Source of the DNA: Anthopleura xanthogrammica | Lineage: Eukaryota; Cnidaria; Anthozoa; Actiniaria; Actiniidae | Direction of reading: 5' to 3' | DNA length: 64,000 nt | NCBI GenBank assembly: GCA_964019055.1 | Contig: OZ025206.1 | Location: 9,898,486-9,962,485, forward strand | Part shown: in pieces, positions 11,012 to 24,000 of the stretch | How the letters are laid out: each line of letters starts with the position of its first letter | How positions within the stretch are numbered: the first letter of the stretch is position 1 | The notes under the pieces: model-generated | Told to the model about the DNA's origin: nothing | The model's input: only the letters and a program-made list of their open reading frames with translations | Databases searched by the model: none | Translations under genes and position numbers: made by a program

Positions 11012-11485
11012 TTGCTATGGTAACTACACATCATCTGATCTACGTCAGTATTATTGGATGATTCCCATGACGTAATGTTGCTTAGGTAACTAAACATCAT
11101 CTGATCTACGTCAGTATTATTGGATGATTCCCATGACGTAATGTTGCTTAGGTAACTAAACATCATCTGATCTATGTCAGTATTTATTATTGGATGATTC
11201 CCATGACGTAATGTTGCTTAGGTAACTAAACATCATCTGATCTACGTCAGTATTATTGGATGATTCCCATGACGTAATGTTGCTTAGGTAACTAGACGTC
11301 ACCTGATCTATGTCAGTATTATTGGATGATTCCCATGACGTAATGTTGCTTAGGTAACTAGACGTCACCTGATCTATGTCAGTATTATTGGATGATTCCC
11401 ATGACGTAATGTTGCTTAGGTAACTAGACGTCACCTGATCTATGTCAGTATTTATTATTGGTTGATTCCCATGACGTAATGTTCC
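11012..11485. repeat. 66-bp minisatellite, ~7 units
   Basis: The repeated unit contains ATTATTGGATGATTCCCATG, ACGTAATGTTGCTTAGGTAA and CATCTGATCTACGTCAGT. One or two units carry a 3-4 bp TTTA insertion. Because 66 is divisible by three, minus-strand frames read as perfect 22-residue repeats. They have no start context or homology and are judged non-coding. Confidence 0.92.
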
Positions 11486-12041
11486 TCACGTGACCACACA
11501 ATGAGAATGTAAAACGCGTTTGACAAACTTGGATTTAGGTTCTGCAGTCCATGTTAGCGTATGTAGGTCTCTAATTCCCTATAAAATTTAAATTGTAAAA
11601 TAAGAATTACGACATGTGTTTGGGTCATTGTGACTCATTATTAGGGAAGGGACGGTACTCCCAATTCTCCGTTCACCTGATATTCCCTCTCCCCTTCCCC
11701 CTCCCCTCCCCCAAAGCGCCTCTACGCAGGCTATTCACGTTATTACGTCTTGATAACACTAATAACAGATTCCTCTTCGGATTCTAGTTCATATACAAAT
11801 GTTCTAACTCATATATGTTCTAACTTCAAAAGAATACTTGTAGTAATGATATCAAGAAGTTAAGAGAGGAACGGAGAACTCTCAAATTTAAGTTGTACCA
11901 TCAATTCTCTGATACAGACTCGACAGCTTCGCATATTATTGAGATAAAACCCCTTTTAAGGGCCATCACCTGGACGCACAGCAATATCTTTACGAGAATG
12001 CAATAGTTTCAAAGTAAGCGCACATTGAAGAAGGGTTTCTA

Positions 12042-15000
12042 CTACTTGCCTTCTTTCTTCCATGCAGCTTTCATAGCAGCGACTCGACCCCTGGGTACCA
12101 CGTCAACATCAGTGATTTGCTGCGCCATAAGAATCTTAAGCTGTTAAGAAGAGAACAGAGAAAAGTTGAACTTTTAATGACATAGTCTTGTTTAGCACCC
12201 GTTTACATTAAGGTAGGATGACCCTGGTACTTTGTATGTGAAAATTGTTCACGACGCAACGTTTCCCCCTTTTCAAAATGCGCGCCACATCAGGGCGTTT
12301 TTAAGAAGGTACTTCTTCAGTGACCACAGCCTCTTTTATGTGTTGAGGAGAAGCCAAAACAAAACAGAAAGGCAAAGTTGCTTTTATATCCAGAATTGTT
12401 ACTGCGATTCTCAATATTCTATGAACTCGGTAGTTTCTCGTTTCTCGTTGCAATTTTGTTTTTCACTGTCGCCAGTCAAAAAATGAAAAAGGTACCGACT
12501 GATTAGTTTTGATCGACGGCAGCGAAAAACCCATTTCACAACAAGCCGTTCAATTGTCTGAGTTCGCAGAATATTGAGAATCGCAGTAAGTCCCTAATTG
12601 CAATGTGCCAAGTTTAATGCTTCTATGTAAAAACGCCGCACAATTTCAACCTTACCAACAAGACTCTTGAATGATGAACTGAATTTGATAAGTTATCATT
12701 TGAGGTGCACAATCTCCTTATTTACAAGTCTATGTATCCAATAAGCAAGCGCTCACGTGAGTTCTAAGGATTTTATTTTGAGAAATATATTGATCGGAGG
12801 AAATATAAGAATGGTAATAAATATGGCTACAGAAACTCATGAGAGGATTACCCCATTATGAGTTTTTGATGGTTAATACTCAGATACTTACGTTACCCCC
12901 TGCTTGAGACTGTGGCCGTTCATTGTTCTCCACGACATAGACAGGCATGGAGCGCCTTTTGAACGGGTCTATTGGTTTGGTTGTTTCTTTTTCTCGTAGC
13001 GTAACTACAGGCTCTGCACTTTTTTCTTGGTCTTTTCTCGCCTCTACAGAAGTTTCAGTTGTAGAACCCTGAGAGGACGAGGTAGTGGACCCGCTTGATT
13101 TTGTGTCTTTTTTCTCATGACTCGAAGACGATGATTTACTTATTTCTTTAGATTCATTTTTCGCTGGAAACAACACATTGTATTTTTCTCGTGGGTTTAG
13201 GGAATTTGATCTTGGTTTGGAATCATTTGCCTTGGAATCTTCCCTCTTTGATTCCTCTTTTTTCGCTTCTTCCTTTTTTCCAGAGGCAGAAGATGCTTCA
13301 TCATCGTTAGCTAAGATTATCTTGTACACTCGTTGTGCATTCTTTCCCTCTGCGCCTTTGGCTTTAGTATCCTTAGTTGACTTTCCCGAACTCTCTTCTA
13401 CTTTGGGCTCGTTCTTTGAATCAGTCGTGGAATCGTTTTGCCCTGGTTTTGTGGAGAGAGTATCCACGAGGGAGGAGATTCCATATTGTTTATTGGATCT
13501 GCCGGTTACTTTATCCTCAAGTGACCGCATGGCTGGACTTTGTTGGGGAGTAACATCATCACTTTTACGTCTTGAATCTTTCGATGAACCAAACATTGAC
13601 ATCATGTCTTGAACAGATTTTCTTTTTTCACCCAAATCGGGTTTGTCAGTTTTCTTTCTCATCACCACTTTCGTCGTACTCTGCGAAGAACTTGTATCCT
13701 CTTTAGTGCTGTCTTCGGTGTCAGATGACATGGGTATGATGTTAATTTGCCTTTGTTTTGCAGGCTCAACTGTTTTAGTTTCAGAAGCAGACGATATGGG
13801 TATGATATTAACTGGCTTGTCTTTCGAGGGCCCAACAACTTTAGTGTCCGTACCAGATGACATGGGTATGATGTTAATTTGCCTTTGTTTTGCAGGATCA
13901 ACGGATTTAGTTCGAGAAGCAGATGGCATGGGTATGATATTAACTGGCTTGTCTTTCGATGACTCAACGGTTTTGGTTTCAGCAGTAGATGACCTAGGTA
14001 CAATACTGACTGGCTTGTGTCCCACGGCATCGTTCTTAGATGATGTACTCTTGTCATCAGTCGATTTAGTAATTTCCGAGGTTTTCGGTGACGTGCCACT
14101 TGGCAACCCTTTTTCAGAATCAGTTGGTCTAGAGGTATGACCTTTTGTATCTGCTGTGCTGCTGGCTTGTTTCGTGCTTTCAGGTGGCTTATACATGGAC
14201 GGTAGCATAGGATTGAAGGTTTTTGAGGTAGGTGCAACCCAGCTCTTGGGTCGAATAGCATTAGTACTATTACGGTTCAGATTGCGGAATACTAATGATG
14301 CTGGGGGAGGTTCTCTGGTGTTCGATTGTTCATTCTTCTTTTTTCGTTGTTCTTCCAACTCCTTTTCTTTATTTTTAATATCCGCCCAGCTTTGTGTTTT
14401 AAACGCGCTGGGAGTCGGTCTCTTGTATCCAGACGGCGCTTGAGGCTGCTTCACATGTGAACCTTCCTCTTTACTTGAAGAACTTGTAGTGTTCTTTTCG
14501 CTTTCTTTCTGAGGTGGCTTGTCTGAATCTGTCTTGATTCCAGACGTAGCAAAAGGAATATCAGCTGCAAGATCCGAGTAACGTCTTAAAGGTGGTACAG
14601 TTATTGGTGGAGGGTTGGGTAGTTCTATCGGCTCTGAACTGCACACGGTAGTATTTGAGGAAGAATAACTTGATGAAGATACGACATTCTTGGTCTTCTC
14701 GTCTCTTGGTTCTTTTTCTGTTTTAACAGGAACAAATTCTGCAGGTGCGGGTGGTTCTGGATGAGTATCTTCTCTTGGAGAACAGAGAGGAGATGGAAAA
14801 TTTGGTGACACATAGCCTGATCCAGGTGGAGACGTTAAGGGAGGGGTGGGTGGTGACAAATCTGCAGTATCTGATAAGTCCAGTTTATATTGACCAATAC
14901 CCTTAACATCAGTGTCTGTATCTTTAGATACTAAGTTTTGATTTAAAGATCCTTCAAGGACTGGATCAGGCAAGTCATCGAAACCTTCGTCTGGCTCTTC

Positions 15001-18000
15001 AGCAGTAGGGCTCACATCTTCCATATCATCAAATGGAGTTTTATACGTTTCTAAGACCCCTTCTGGTAGGCCTTCCTTATCATCTAAATTACTTATTTTG
15101 AATGGTTCGCTTTCCAGACTTTCCTGACTATCTTGGATTAATGGTGGCGGTACTTCAAATCCAGGCGAAGACTCGTAGTTCATCTGTTTTTCTATTTTCA
15201 GACCAGAAGAGGTTCGCTTAGTCTCATCAGGAATGGACTTGTCAATGGTTCGTTCACTGTTGTCTTCCCTAAACTCTGTTGGTACTAAACTTTCATGGCT
15301 CTTCTTAGCTTCTTCTTGGACGTCAGGCTGTACATCTTTAATTTCTGCCTTAAATGACGGCTGAGGTTCCGCAAGCCAAGGAAAAGAAGAGGTATTAAGC
15401 CCCAATTTCTTCTTCTGTGGTTGTGGACTTGTAGTTTCATTATCAGCAAATTCAGCAGGAGGATTCGCAAACTCGGTTGGAGGAGACGCAAAGTCCATGG
15501 GAGGGGGGATAGAGTTGAGTTCATCTATTCGCGAAATGGAATCTGGTTTTTCCCTGCTGTCATTTGGTGGTAATTCTTCCTCCGTCAGGACTGGTGGTGG
15601 AGGTACTACCATGTCTTCAATTGTAGCATCACTTTCTGTACCAGAATACTCCACGTTCCCAGAATCATTACTGATGGAAAGATCTGGTGTCTGCTGTACT
15701 GACTCTGACTTAGAGAAGCCTAATGGAGGAGGAAGAGTCGTTTCTTCAGGTGCTGACTCTAATGTTTTCGTATCAGTGACTGTTATAGTATCCTTTTCAG
15801 CAAACTCCAAGGGAGGGCCAATAGAGAAGGGTCTGTACCCTTCTATAGGGGATAACACTGGCATGTCACTCTCGGGGAATGATGATATATCAACACTAGA
15901 GCTCCGACTGTCACCATCAAAACTTATTCTTGATAACTCTTCATCGTGATCATCTTCCTGTTGCCCACTCGCAGCACTGTCTGGACGTTTTTCTGGTGTT
16001 GGAATAAGAAACTTCAATGGTATTGGTTCAGGTGATGTGGGAGGGCTGGTGGGAGTTGAAGGTAATGAAGACTGGCGATGCGGGGGGGCTGGTCGTAAAG
16101 GTTGCTTTGGTCTCTCTGGTTTCTCCCGTCGAGCAGCAGCGACTGGTCGTTCCCTGGCTCCTGCCTCAATAGATGATGAATGCTCCGCTTGCTCAGGATA
16201 ACCATTCACATCAGGACTTCCAAAGGCTAAAATAATTCACTATTAGTCAGTATAGGTAATGCTAAGGAGACCAGCAGAACTTTACACCTGTTTTCATAAT
16301 TACACGACCAACACAGCCCAAGACGTCTGGGTTTTTGGCTGCCGTCGATCAATCATTAGGGACCTTAAGCAACTCGAAATCTAGAACGCGAACGTCAGTA
16401 TCTGAACAAGAAAAGACGATATCGTTCTCGCCAGAATGAAATATTCAGCAATTGCACGTCGTTCACGTCTTGAGATCAAGAAGTAACACCTATTTCCAGA
16501 TCTTCCTCTATCATTAAATTACAGTTCTGAAACCTCGGGTCTCACGTCCCCGTCCTAGATTTCGAGCTGCTTAAGGTCCCTATTTACTAGCTCACACCGT
16601 TGAAAATTTGTTTGACGGAAGCCAAAAACCCAGACGATTCGAATTATAGCTTGTCGTCTGGGTCGCGTAACTATCAAAATGGGTATTATAGGGGTAATTT
16701 CACACGATAAATATGACATATTTTGTAATCGTTTTAAGTAGTTCCCAGCGACAAGAAAAGAAGGCGCACTGAATAAGACGAGCAAAGGGCTACAAAAGGA
16801 ATGGTGGAATTTTTTCATAAAATCCTACGCAAAAGGTAGCTAGGGTAATTGAACATCAAATTTTAAGTACTTACTGGAAGACCATGTTGTTTCATGAAGT
16901 TCATCATCACTAAGAGGGCTGACGGGGTGTTCACATTCATCAAGGGGTGGAGGTTCATCATCAGGAGGGGGAGGGGGATAGAAGACGGGTGGAGGCCTGT
17001 CATGGTTGATGGTGCCTTCAACTACTGTATCGTCTACAGAAGCATTACTTTGGGACCTTTGACGAGGTGGCTTTGGAGCTGGTGGTCGCGCAGGGGCCTG
17101 AAAGTAAGGAATTAATACTTATTCATTCGCTTATGGATTGATTCGTTCATTAATGGATTGATTGATATAATACACTGAAATATCTTATCTTCTATTGACG
17201 TTATTATTAGTTTCCGATGCGGGTATGAATTCGCCATTTTCCATACGTGCAAGGTAGTTTCAAGGAATTATTCAAATTTGAACCTCGAAGCCTCGACTGA
17301 ATGCTTTGTATGTGTTTGACCGGTGAACCGATGTATGGAAAGCAGTGAAGTCGGAATTCAAAACAACATTCAACAGTATTGGTAGACAAAGAATTCAGTT
17401 ATGCATACAGACATCCTGTTGTTATGATAAAACAAATTTCGCATGACTGCGAAAAACTCAAGGTACGGACGTGCAAAACCAGTATGATGGTACTACTTTG
17501 AGCATTTTATTGCTAAGCAACGGATTTGCGTGCTGTGATTGGTCCAAAGGATGTAGTCAGTTCCCATGGATCTGACAGTGCCGTTTGCCACGTCCTTTCA
17601 CAGTAAGGATCTTTTACTTCCTCGGTCCGAAAAGCATTAATCAACTGAAAAAAAATTATAAAAAAACTTCAAACGATAATTAGAGCTCAGGCTCACCGGT
17701 CTTTTCTTATGTCTTTGGTGAGGCGATAAGCTAGGGGATCCCTGTGGTGTACTTGAAGACGACCCTACAGCAGCGGCTATCTCTGTAGCAGGGCGAGCAG
17801 GCGGTTGATTTTGGTCAAATTCTCTTTTAGTTGACCTTGGTGAAGGCTGTGGTGGTCGCGGTGGTCGTGGTGCCTTTCGCTTGGGCTTCGCACCTTCTCT
17901 CAGGCTCTGTTCTCTCACAGCCGGGTTGGTTCGCTTTTCTCCATATTCAGAGAAAGATTGGCTGGATTTTAATTCGTTTATTTGCAGTTTATTTTGCATG

Positions 18001-21000
18001 TATGGTTGAGGAGGGACTGGTGGCTTGACGCTTCTTTCACTCTATAACAATGACGAAAATGAACATCAATTAAACAGAAGTCAATGGAGGCTCATTGTCG
18101 TCTGACTGCGTCTGAGTGTCCAACGATATAACGCACCAACTTTGAAGTGGGTTAAAGGATTGAACAAAACTAACAAATAATCTATCCACATCAAACCTAT
18201 ACATGCTTACGTTTACTCAAGAATCTGCACTTAATTACAGCCAGAATACTTTTGAGTTAGATACCTCGAAAGACGGTAGTTCATTATGCCTTTTTCTGCA
18301 TGTAGTTTACCATCATGAGTACTTATACATTAACGCCCTCTGAGGCTCACACTTTAAGGGGCCAGCCCTTTGAGAACTTTCCGTCTAAAACTGATTTATG
18401 AAATTTCATCAGAACCTAACGTTGCAACTACAAACAATAACTTGAACGAGGAAGTAAAATTGAACACAAGCAGTCTCTATCTTAGAGAGAGAGGAAACTT
18501 AGAGGGTGTGATTGCAAAGAAAATAGGAAAATTCGACCAAGGTTAGGCAAGTAGCACGTTGTCCGCCTTACATTGGCGTACGCATCGTGAGAGTCCACGA
18601 TGCCTCAAACATCCACAACATCCGTGGATCATCACCACTTCTTTACCCTCCCCCCCTCCCAAAACAGCAAGAAAGGAGACAAGGTTAAAGTCTACACTAA
18701 TAAGAGGGGTTTTATGACAGCCATCAGTTGTAGGGTAGTAACGATGTATGACAAGAGGTTTTCATTTCCAATGGAAAAAAACTCCACTGTTTTCAGGAGC
18801 GTAGCCAGGTTTTTGCCTTAGGAGGGCCGAAAACTTATTCCAGAACATTAACCAAAAAAAAAACAGCCAACCAAAACAACGGCAAACATGATGGAGGGGG
18901 GCTGGGCCCCCTGGCTACGCCCCTGGTTTTGCTGTTTAACCAATGAACCCCTGTCCAAGGATGCAAGTGAGAGGATCGGAACACATGACATTCTACAAAC
19001 ACTGGTCTGCATTTATGATAATCAAGCTTTACTCACGATGGTTGCCAGTTCGTCAGAATTACTTGATGTCTTGCTGTCCTTTCGTGTTGCGTTTCTTTCT
19101 TCAAAATCTAATGATTCTTGACTAGAATCTGTATCGAAATGCATTCACAGTTAAACTAACGTTCATCTATGACTTACTCCATGAAAAAAGCAACAACAAA
19201 AAAAAAGAGATCATTTCTAATGCATTATTCATTATATCTTTATATTATCCATTTTCACTTTAATTTTCATGCATTTTCATAGTAATTTTCTCAGCCCCAA
19301 TTAAAGCCCAATTTTAATGCATCAATAGAATGCGTTATATGGCATTAACCAACGACTATCCTTGGCAGGCAGGCATGCGGTATTGTATTAGTATTACCAT
19401 TACTCACACAATCGATTAGCTTTTAACCCAGCAGATAGATTAGTTCTACTAGAATTACCAACACTGGAGTCATCACTCGATGAGATCTTGGTTAATTTAC
19501 TTCTAGAGCTATGACCTAGAATGGTTAATGGTGATGTAGTATATGATCAAATGGATTATGAATTGAATGACATGGGATTCATGGTAACATCTCCTTGCAG
19601 CATCCCTCACAACGGTTGTCAAGCACAAACTGGGGACGGACAACTAGTGACAATAGTCTCCTTCACAGTTCCCTGCACCATCTTGAAAGGTAGCCGGGCC
19701 TTTGCATTGCAGTGAGCTTGCAATGTATTGATAGAGACATGTGGATAATTATCCAAGGTGTTAAAAGATGTCTCTATCATTGCAAGTTCACCATTTCTCT
19801 TGCTTCGATGCAAAGGCCCAGCTACCTTCCAAGATGGCGCAGGGAACTGTGAAGGAGATTATTAACAATAGCGTACCAGTGACTCATACTTCAGAGGACT
19901 CAGATTTACCAAAGATTTCCTTGTATTTGTTCACTAGTTCTTGATAAATGCTTAATCACTGGTTTCTGAGTTATTGAGCTTTAACAGCAGTGCTAGGGAT
20001 GCTGCTACAAGTGTTCAGGATTAAATGGCTGATCCTTTCATAAGTGACCTTTTTTGGCTCACTTGCAAGAGGTGGTCAGGTATTTCATGATCAATATAAC
20101 AAGGAGGAAAAGTTGTATATGGCATGTGGTTGTATACAGCAAATGATAAGCTATGACAAGTGGTCGCTCATGATAAGTGGTCAGGTGATCTGAATATGAC
20201 AGGGTGGCAGTCATGGTACTGCAATAGGTGGTTTGTAATGATTCCCATATCTCTGACATGAGGCATTTTTTTAGAGGCATTTTTTTAGAGGCATTAGCCA
20301 GCCCAGTTTCTAAGATGAACGAAAGGGCCCATCAATGGTCTGATCTTGCCCAAAGGGACTTCCAGACACGTTTTTCCATGTCTGATACATGTAAGACAGG
20401 GTGATAAGGAACTCCCAGAATCTTGCCCTAATTATGTCTCTAGGATATTTAAGATATTCCAAAGGAAAGTTCAACCAGCATGTTATCTATGGAAATCAGG
20501 AGCATCTCACCCTTCTATTCCATGTCTCTTATAGCAAAAAACACTGAATCTCTAAATTCACCCACGCACTTTAAAGATTACTAATCACATGCATTTACCC
20601 TGATAGGTTAAAGACTGCAAAGTGTAGTATTATAGATATAAACAAATGAGTATACAAAGGAAACCTATTAGATATTATACATGCTATATAATGTAAAGAT
20701 AACTAAAATTACCTCTTTTGTCCAGAAGTCTTAGTTCACTAAATTCAATTTCTCCAACAGCACTGCCAGCATCAAAACATTGATGCTTGAAGTCAATGGA
20801 CTGCAGAGAGTGGTGTCTGGGGTTTAAGTTCTCCTTTTTACAGATATAAGTTTCCAGATTCCTGACAGGCATGTTGAGAGGTACAAGTAAAGATCTTTGT
20901 TGCCCATTTGGTAGAGTGATGTCCAACTGTTTGCCCTTCATTAAAATACACAAGTTAAATACATCACAAACGTCATAAAGTAACATACCAAAACAGATAT

Positions 21001-24000
21001 CTTTTAAAAGTTGCTGTAATATGGGCAACAAAATTGTGCAACTTGTCGTGCAACATTGTTGCATTGCAAGTTGCAGAGCAAAAGTTGCTCATATAACCAC
21101 CCCACATGCAACACATGTTCTTTGTTGCAGAGAGGAGAAAGAGCTTCAGGGTTGTTGTACAGGGTGGTGATAAAAGCAACATTCACACTGCAACTTGCAA
21201 CTCAACCATTTTGCACAAACAAGTTGCATGAATTTGTTGCTTGCATTACCGCACCTTTAAAACCATCTTTTTTGTGCCTTGGCTGAATGACATTCACAAG
21301 TGTGATAAACAAAGGTTTGAAGTCTATAATTATGGGTGCAGATTATGGGTGCAGATGTTATGGGGGAATCCTGAAAAGTGAATTTTGATTGCAAAGTGCT
21401 GATGAACAGGAGGTACATCAATGTACATGTGTAAGCCATAAATGTTTTTCTATACTAGTTTATTCATTTTTAACTTACTTTCTCATTTTCATCTTCAAGA
21501 AGACTTTCAACCTTGACTGGACTTGTTCCGACACTGGCTTCACCATTATCAGAAGCCACTCCCACATAGATGATTGACACCTCCCTGATTTGTAATGATC
21601 CCAGAACTGTATCAGACTCGTATGTCAACTCTTTCTTTCCAATTTTTGGTAATGAAAGTTGATGTTCTTGAGGGTTCAGACTCTCTTTCTTGCAAATTAA
21701 TTCAAACAGCTCACTCATTGTGAGTCTACAGGAAAAAAAACAATGAAAGTTTGGATTTGTGGTGATTCCTTAAATAGTAAGAATTTTACCATTCTCATTT
21801 GCAAAACATCCATCCATCCATCCATTCATTTGTTTCAATTTTTTTCATATGTTCAACCATTCATCTATCCATTCATTCAATAGATCTGGGACAATCTCTC
21901 TATTAGCATGTATTTTCCCATTTTCACACCCATTCATTCATTTATTAATTTGTTCATTTGTCTGTTCATTAACCATTTATCCATTCCTTGATTCACTAGA
22001 CCTGGAAAATGTTCTAAAATGGTATCTATTTTTCCCATTCAAACATAATTTCATTGGTTTATTCCTTCATTTGCTTCTTTATTTGTCCATTCATTCAACT
22101 GTTGAAACACTTTTCAATCCATTCCACCTATCCATTCATCTTTTTTTATTTCTTCATTCAATCAACCAATCAAACAATCAATCAATTAATCAATCAGTCA
22201 GTCAGTCAATCAATCAATCCTTCATTCATTCACTCATTCATTCATCAACTCCAACTCATCACCAGAAAAATCAAAAACATCCTATGAACACAAAAATAGT
22301 TACTTAAAAAAATTAGCATGTAATAACTAAAAATAGATTGATGAACTGATGAGCTTCCAAATTGGAGTAAAGAGAATTGACTTACAAGCCTGGTACAGAC
22401 ATGACTGTAGTTTCCTTGTTTGGCAGCTTCACGATCAGTGAGGTCTTTGAATATGGAACACCAGAAGCTTTAGGATCACTTATCTGAGATACCATTGCCT
22501 GCGATAACAGAGAAAAAATATTCATTAGTTAGACTTATTTGTTTAAACTATGTCTCATAAATTTCTTAAGTTATTTTTTTTGGAGGATAGAGGGAAAGAG
22601 GGGGCGAGGAACCAATTAATATAATTTTTTAAAGTCATTATGTAACCCCACCCTCTACAGTAAACAAAAAATTCAAAATATATCCTCCTGGTCCTCACCT
22701 AGTATTTTGGCAGATTCCCTATATTTTGCAAAAAAAAAAATGTAGCCTACACCCCAACTGCCATATATCCATCCACATACTTACACATGAAATTCTAAAA
22801 TTAGTATATATGTCACCGAACATTTTGCAGACCCAAGCCCACACCTAAATAAGTCAAATGCCTTTTGCTAAAAAAGCACTCACAACCATTGGTTACAGAA
22901 ACTAAGGAATAAACACTGTGTGCATTCTGTAACCATTGGTTACAGAAGCTAAGGAATAAACACTGTGTGCATTCTGTAACCATTGGTTACAGAAACTAAG
23001 GAATAAACACTGTGTGCATTCTACTCAAGAGAAGTTTTGTTGGGATTGAGAGAACATGTCAGAAATGCTGGAGAAGCAAGACACATAGTGGAAGTGTTCA
23101 AAAATGGTGTTAAAACAGGGGAAAAAATAACGGCTGGTTAGTCGAGCGCTGGTCATGATGACCAGCCAAATTTCTGGCTCAACATTACTTAACTGGTCAA
23201 AATGACTGGCAAGGAAAAGATTTGGCTGGACAAGTTTCAATTCTGGCTGGACATTGGATGGACATTGTCCGATGACTGGCCATTATTTTTAACCCTGAAA
23301 GAGAATACACTTACTTTTCTTTCTGGCTGCTTGAAAAGCTCTGCCATCTTAATAAGAGTTGATTTCATTCTGGTCAAAGCTGAATAAAACTAACAAAAAA
23401 TAAGAATATCAGCATCACTATCATGACCATCATCAACATCAACATCAACATCAACATCAACATCAACATCAACATCAACATCACCACCATCACCATCGCC
23501 ATTGCCATCCCCAATCATCACATACCATTATCACCATCAACATCATCACCATCATTATTATCATCATCATCATCACCATAATTGATAACTATCATTCATG
23601 ATTATCATGGACGTGAGGCTAACAGGAAAATACAAAAGACATGCCACAAATTCCTTCTAGGACAGCACAATTTCTTTTATATTATCCTGTTGGCCTCAAT
23701 TTCAGAAATTAAATTTTCAGAGTGCTCTTCATATGTTTTTGAAGTAATAAGCAAGATCGTGTGCAGCTAGAACAAAAAACACATGATTAAGAATAATTTA
23801 TAAAACCTACATCAATTAATATTTTAGAAGCTCTTTAATATTTTAATATCATGTACAATATATTACTGTGTTATATAATATTAAATTGTTTATATAACAA
23901 GTCAAAACTTTGTCTTTTTGTTACTAAACTATTAAACATTTGATATATATATACCTGGTTGGCTTGGCTTTCCTTTGCAAACCGTACACCATACATATTA

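Larger units (their letters stand above)
9534..12041. other. convergent intergenic region
   Basis: This lies between the 3' ends of the coiled-coil gene (+) and the EVH1-Cobl gene (-). It holds the presumed 3' UTR, a MITE (10221-10497) and a 66-bp minisatellite (11012-11485). No further gene was recognised. Confidence 0.7.

Noticed and set aside
10942..11434. Minus-strand frames encoding 22-residue repeats (SYLSNITSWESSNNTD)
   Set aside because: They come from the 66-bp minisatellite, whose length is a multiple of three; no splice context or homologue supports coding.
13178..15949. Several plus-strand open frames of 79-165 codons across the large Cobl-like exon
   Set aside because: They are antisense shadows of the 3.3-kb coding exon; they share its repeat structure and have no homology of their own.
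16322..16638. 87-codon minus-strand frame at 16555-16818 as an extra exon of the Cobl-like gene
   Set aside because: It overlaps a MITE arm, and the flanking exons already join in phase without it.
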